Shown in pieces: positions 5,337-7,430 of a stretch of 7,430 bases of DNA (the first letter of the stretch is position 1; every line of letters begins with the position of its first letter). Both the position numbers and the translations under genes were made by a program. This stretch comes from Actinomycetota bacterium. GTDB lineage: Bacteria; Actinomycetota; Thermoleophilia; Solirubrobacterales; 70-9. The notes below the pieces were generated by a model. That model saw nothing but the letters and a program-made list of their open reading frames with translations. It was not told the origin of the DNA and searched no databases. Location: the NCBI GenBank assembly GCA_005884985.1, contig VAYK01000050.1, positions 1-7,430 of the forward strand. The letters run 5' to 3'.

Positions 5337-6593
5337 TCAACCCGCCGTACGGAGGGCCCGCCAGGTGACGGCGCCCAGCGCGGTGACCACGGCGACGAGT
5401 CCCATCCAGAGAAGCAGCGGGCTCCTCTCCGTCCAGGGTGGCGGCGCGGGCGGAGCGACGGGCATCGCCTGCGGCGCGAGGAGCGCAGCCGGCTGGGCAC
5501 GCGCCGCGAACAGCGCGGGATCGCCCGCCGTGCGCGCGAGGTCGTACGTGGGTGCGGAGAGGCGCAGGTCGCCATACCGCAGCCGGTACTGACTCCCCGG
5601 CCGGGCCTCGAAGACGAGTCGTTCGACGGGCACGAAGGCGGTCGCGCCTCGGATGGCGAGGGGGTGGTCATTGCGGTTGCGGATTCGCAGCCGGAGCACG
5701 CGCTCGCGGCCGGTCACGTCCACGCGCAAGCCTTCGCGGAGGGTGCCGGCCTCGTCGTAGCGATAGAGCGCGCACTCTCCCAGATACCGCCAGGCCAGGG
5801 GAAGGCCCGGCGCCCCTTCGCGGGGAGGAGGTGGGTCCAAGCGGGCCTCCACCACGACGCCGCGGAAGAAGACGGGATCGGCCACGTCCAGCGCGAGACC
5901 GCGAAAGGGCTGATGGCGTGCGCCGAGGTCGAGGGTGAGGATGGTCTCTCTCGCGCGCGCGTCCTCGGTGCGGGTGAGGCGAGGGGCGAGCTTCACCTCA
6001 CGGGGCCGCCGTTTCTCCGCGGGGCGGGTCGAGGCCTCGAGGATCTCGGTCCTCTCCGGGTCGTCCGGCCCGTTGTAGACGGTGACGCGGAGCACCGGGA
6101 AGTTGTTCTCGGGCAGCGCCACCGTCTCGTAGCGCGCGGGAGCCGGACCGGGCACGGCGAAGACGTACGCGGAGTCCGTGAGCGTCGCCCAACGCGGATC
6201 GTCGCGGGCCCGCCCCTCGACCTTCACGCGCCGCCGGAAGTTGTCCCCGCTGAGGGTCAACGTGAGCTGCGACTTCAAGGTGGGCCCGCCGAAATCGAGC
6301 GTGGCCTCCGCCTGCCGCCCCCGCGTGAACGCGCGGTTGACGATGTTCGGGCGCTGCTCGGGCCGCACGCTCTCGTCGAAGGCGCGCTCGACCAGGTAGG
6401 GCACCTCGGTGCCGGCGGCATCGAGCAGGCGCAGGTCGCCGAGATCCTCGCGAGCGCCCTCGTAGACGGCCGAGTCGAGGGTCAGGGCCACGCGGCCGGG
6501 AGCGGGCACCACGATGATCCGTTCGACGGCCGCGGCCGTCGCGATCCCGGGCGACAGGGCCAGCGCGGCCGCCGCCGTCAGCGCCCCTCTCAC
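5337..6593 (-). CDS. DUF3999 family exported, membrane-anchored protein
   Basis: This 418-residue protein starts with a signal peptide (VRGALTAAAALALSPGIATAAA, GTG start). A large extracytoplasmic part rich in beta-type segments follows: VALTLDSAVYEGAREDLGDLRLLD, EVPYLVER, GDNFRRRVKVEGR, PENNFPVLRVTVYN, and in the C-terminal half LRLRIRNRNDHPLAIRGA and YRLRYGDLRLSAPTYDLAR. A proline-rich linker (APPAPPPW) and a single membrane helix (about 388-408) come last, with a short basic cytoplasmic tail. The domain order and the pairing with a DUF2339 gene match DUF3999, a family of unknown function. The GTG overlaps the stop of the upstream DUF2339 gene as GTGA, with GAGG shortly before it, so translation is probably coupled. 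A much longer frame upstream of this GTG is only the antisense/out-of-frame shadow of the DUF2339 gene. Family recognition is by overall pattern, so moderately sure. Confidence 0.82.
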   Translation of the reverse strand: MRGALTAAAALALSPGIATAAAVERIIVVPAPGRVALTLDSAVYEGAREDLGDLRLLDAAGTEVPYLVERAFDESVRPEQRPNIVNRAFTRGRQAEATLDFGGPTLKSQLTLTLSGDNFRRRVKVEGRARDDPRWATLTDSAYVFAVPGPAPARYETVALPENNFPVLRVTVYNGPDDPERTEILEASTRPAEKRRPREVKLAPRLTRTEDARARETILTLDLGARHQPFRGLALDVADPVFFRGVVVEARLDPPPPREGAPGLPLAWRYLGECALYRYDEAGTLREGLRVDVTGRERVLRLRIRNRNDHPLAIRGATAFVPVERLVFEARPGSQYRLRYGDLRLSAPTYDLARTAGDPALFAARAQPAALLAPQAMPVAPPAPPPWTERSPLLLWMGLVAVVTALGAVTWRALRTAG

Positions 6594-7430
6594 GCGGCCT
6601 CGCGCGTCGCCAGCCGCTCGCGGAAGCGCAGGTTCAGATAGGCGCCCGCGGTCAGGAGCACGGCCAGGGCGAGGAACGCGAGCATGCGGTACGGGAGCGA
6701 GAAGCTGGAGAGGTCCCAGAAGACCACCTTGCCCGCCGTGAGCGCGAACAGGCCGTACGCGCAGTAGAAGAGCGGGTGGCTGCGCAGGGCGAGGCCCGCC
6801 GCGAGGAGGGCGGTCGCGAAGACCGTCCAGAGCACCGACACCGCGAGCCCGCCGACGCGGCGCGCGTCCTGGGCGGCCACGAGGTCCCCCGCGCGATCGG
6901 CCCGCACCGCCTGCTGGCCGAACGTGCCGCTCGTCTCGCTCGTGAGCACGCCAAAGAGCAGCACGAGGGCTACCGCCGCCAGCAGGGGCCGGATCGCGCG
7001 ATCGGGCGCGCCCGCGTCGGCGCCGGTTTCCCGGGTGAGGAGCAGGGCCACGCCCATCGCGGCGATCACGAACATCCAGGTGGCGAATCCCGCGTTGAAG
7101 ACGGGATCGAAGGCCCCCCGGTGCAGCGGGAGGTGCCGAGCGAAGAGCCGCATCGTGGCCAGGCCCAGCACACCGTATCCGCCCAGGCGGGCGAGCGCGG
7201 ACTGGAAGCGCAGAGAGAGCCAGAGCAGGAGGACGCCCTCGACCGCCCACGCCAGCGTGATGCCGTGGAGGCCGAGCTGGACGGGAATGGCGACGGTGAG
7301 GAACGACGCGGCCAGCCCCAGCAGTACGCGCGCCTGTGGCACGTCACCGCGACCTCCGTGGAGCGCGGCCAGGCCCGTCACGAGGTAGAGGACGGCCAGG
7401 GCGACGGAAGCGAGGCCCAGCATCCTCGGG
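6590..7430 (-). CDS. DUF2339 family multi-pass membrane protein, C-terminal part only
   Basis: The gene enters from the right edge and about 280 residues are visible. They are almost entirely membrane helices: nine hydrophobic segments can be picked out, among them VALAVLYLVTGLAAL, ITLAWAVEGVLLLWLSL, FNAGFATWMFVIAAMGVALLL, IRPLLAAVALVLLFGVLTSE and YRMLAFLALAVLLTAGAYLNL. Short motifs typical of the DUF2339 C-terminus are present, such as AWAVEGVLLLWL with a nearby RLFA, and HPLFYCAYGLFALTAGKVVFWDL with an SLPYRML stretch. DUF2339 proteins are usually 700-1,000 residues, so most of the gene lies outside. Their function is unknown; the recurrent pairing with DUF3999 suggests a joint envelope role. 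The stop TGA overlaps the DUF3999 GTG. Confidence 0.85.
   Translation of the reverse strand, partial: PRMLGLASVALAVLYLVTGLAALHGGRGDVPQARVLLGLAASFLTVAIPVQLGLHGITLAWAVEGVLLLWLSLRFQSALARLGGYGVLGLATMRLFARHLPLHRGAFDPVFNAGFATWMFVIAAMGVALLLTRETGADAGAPDRAIRPLLAAVALVLLFGVLTSETSGTFGQQAVRADRAGDLVAAQDARRVGGLAVSVLWTVFATALLAAGLALRSHPLFYCAYGLFALTAGKVVFWDLSSFSLPYRMLAFLALAVLLTAGAYLNLRFRERLATREAA

Noticed and set aside
5133..6641. Open frame of about 502 codons on the plus strand opposite DUF3999 and the intron 5' end
   Set aside because: It spans the intron boundary and is rich in Arg, Gly and His with no recognisable motif. The minus-strand DUF3999 explains the region.
5337..7250. Single fused 637-codon protein joining DUF3999 to upstream sequence
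   Set aside because: The upstream part is an out-of-frame reading of the DUF2339 gene. The signal peptide and the GTGA overlap place the true start at 6593.
1..7430. CRISPR array, tRNA, rRNA, or defence cassette
   Set aside because: No regularly spaced repeats, no cloverleaf or rRNA-like stretches and no nuclease, toxin or effector genes were seen. The reverse transcriptase has the thumb and ribozyme of a group II intron rather than those of a retron or DGR.

Overview
The window is about 7.4 kb of very GC-rich bacterial chromosome with dense, short-spaced genes. It holds ordinary housekeeping and envelope genes interrupted by one apparently complete group II intron. There are no rRNA or tRNA genes to place it taxonomically. 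High GC, exported proteins with signal peptides, a two-gene tatA-tatC unit and the NfeD/slipin and DUF2339/DUF3999 pairs suggest a soil or groundwater Gram-negative lineage, for example Methylomirabilota/Rokubacteria or a deltaproteobacterium-like group. That placement is a guess from gene style, not a demonstrated assignment.

Layout from left to right. (1) Minus strand, 1-1608: a long-form NfeD membrane protease-like protein (nfeD) followed by a stomatin-type SPFH protein (slipin) that runs off the left edge. The end of nfeD looks damaged: the conserved tail of its OB domain is present but out of frame, and the middle of that domain is missing. (2) 1609-1699: a 91-bp divergent promoter region with -10-like boxes placed so close to both start codons that leaderless transcripts are possible. 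(3) Plus strand, 1700-2908: tatA/B-like gene and tatC, a compact twin-arginine translocation unit. (4) Minus strand, 2821-3279: a secreted DUF192 protein whose 3' end overlaps the 3' end of tatC by 88 bp. Its predicted C-terminus does not look like the family. (5) Minus strand, about 3301-5288: a group II intron with a recognisable 5' GTGCG end, domain I hairpins, an intact 449-residue reverse transcriptase/maturase, domain V and domain VI with a bulged A. (6) Minus strand, 5337-7430: a DUF3999 exported, membrane-anchored protein translationally coupled (GTGA overlap) to an upstream DUF2339 multi-pass membrane protein that enters from the right edge.

How the genes fit together. tatA and tatC form the membrane machinery that exports folded proteins with twin-arginine signals. 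NfeD and slipin form a known membrane pair thought to act in membrane quality control or microdomain organisation. DUF2339 and DUF3999 probably act together in the envelope, but their function is unknown. The intron sits in the short gap between the DUF3999 stop and the DUF192 start, in the same orientation as both, so it interrupts no reading frame.

No CRISPR array, defence island, toxin-antitoxin pair or clearly new system is visible. The points most worth a second look are the frameshifted nfeD end, the tatC/DUF192 collision, the intron and its landing site, and the possible leaderless divergent promoters.
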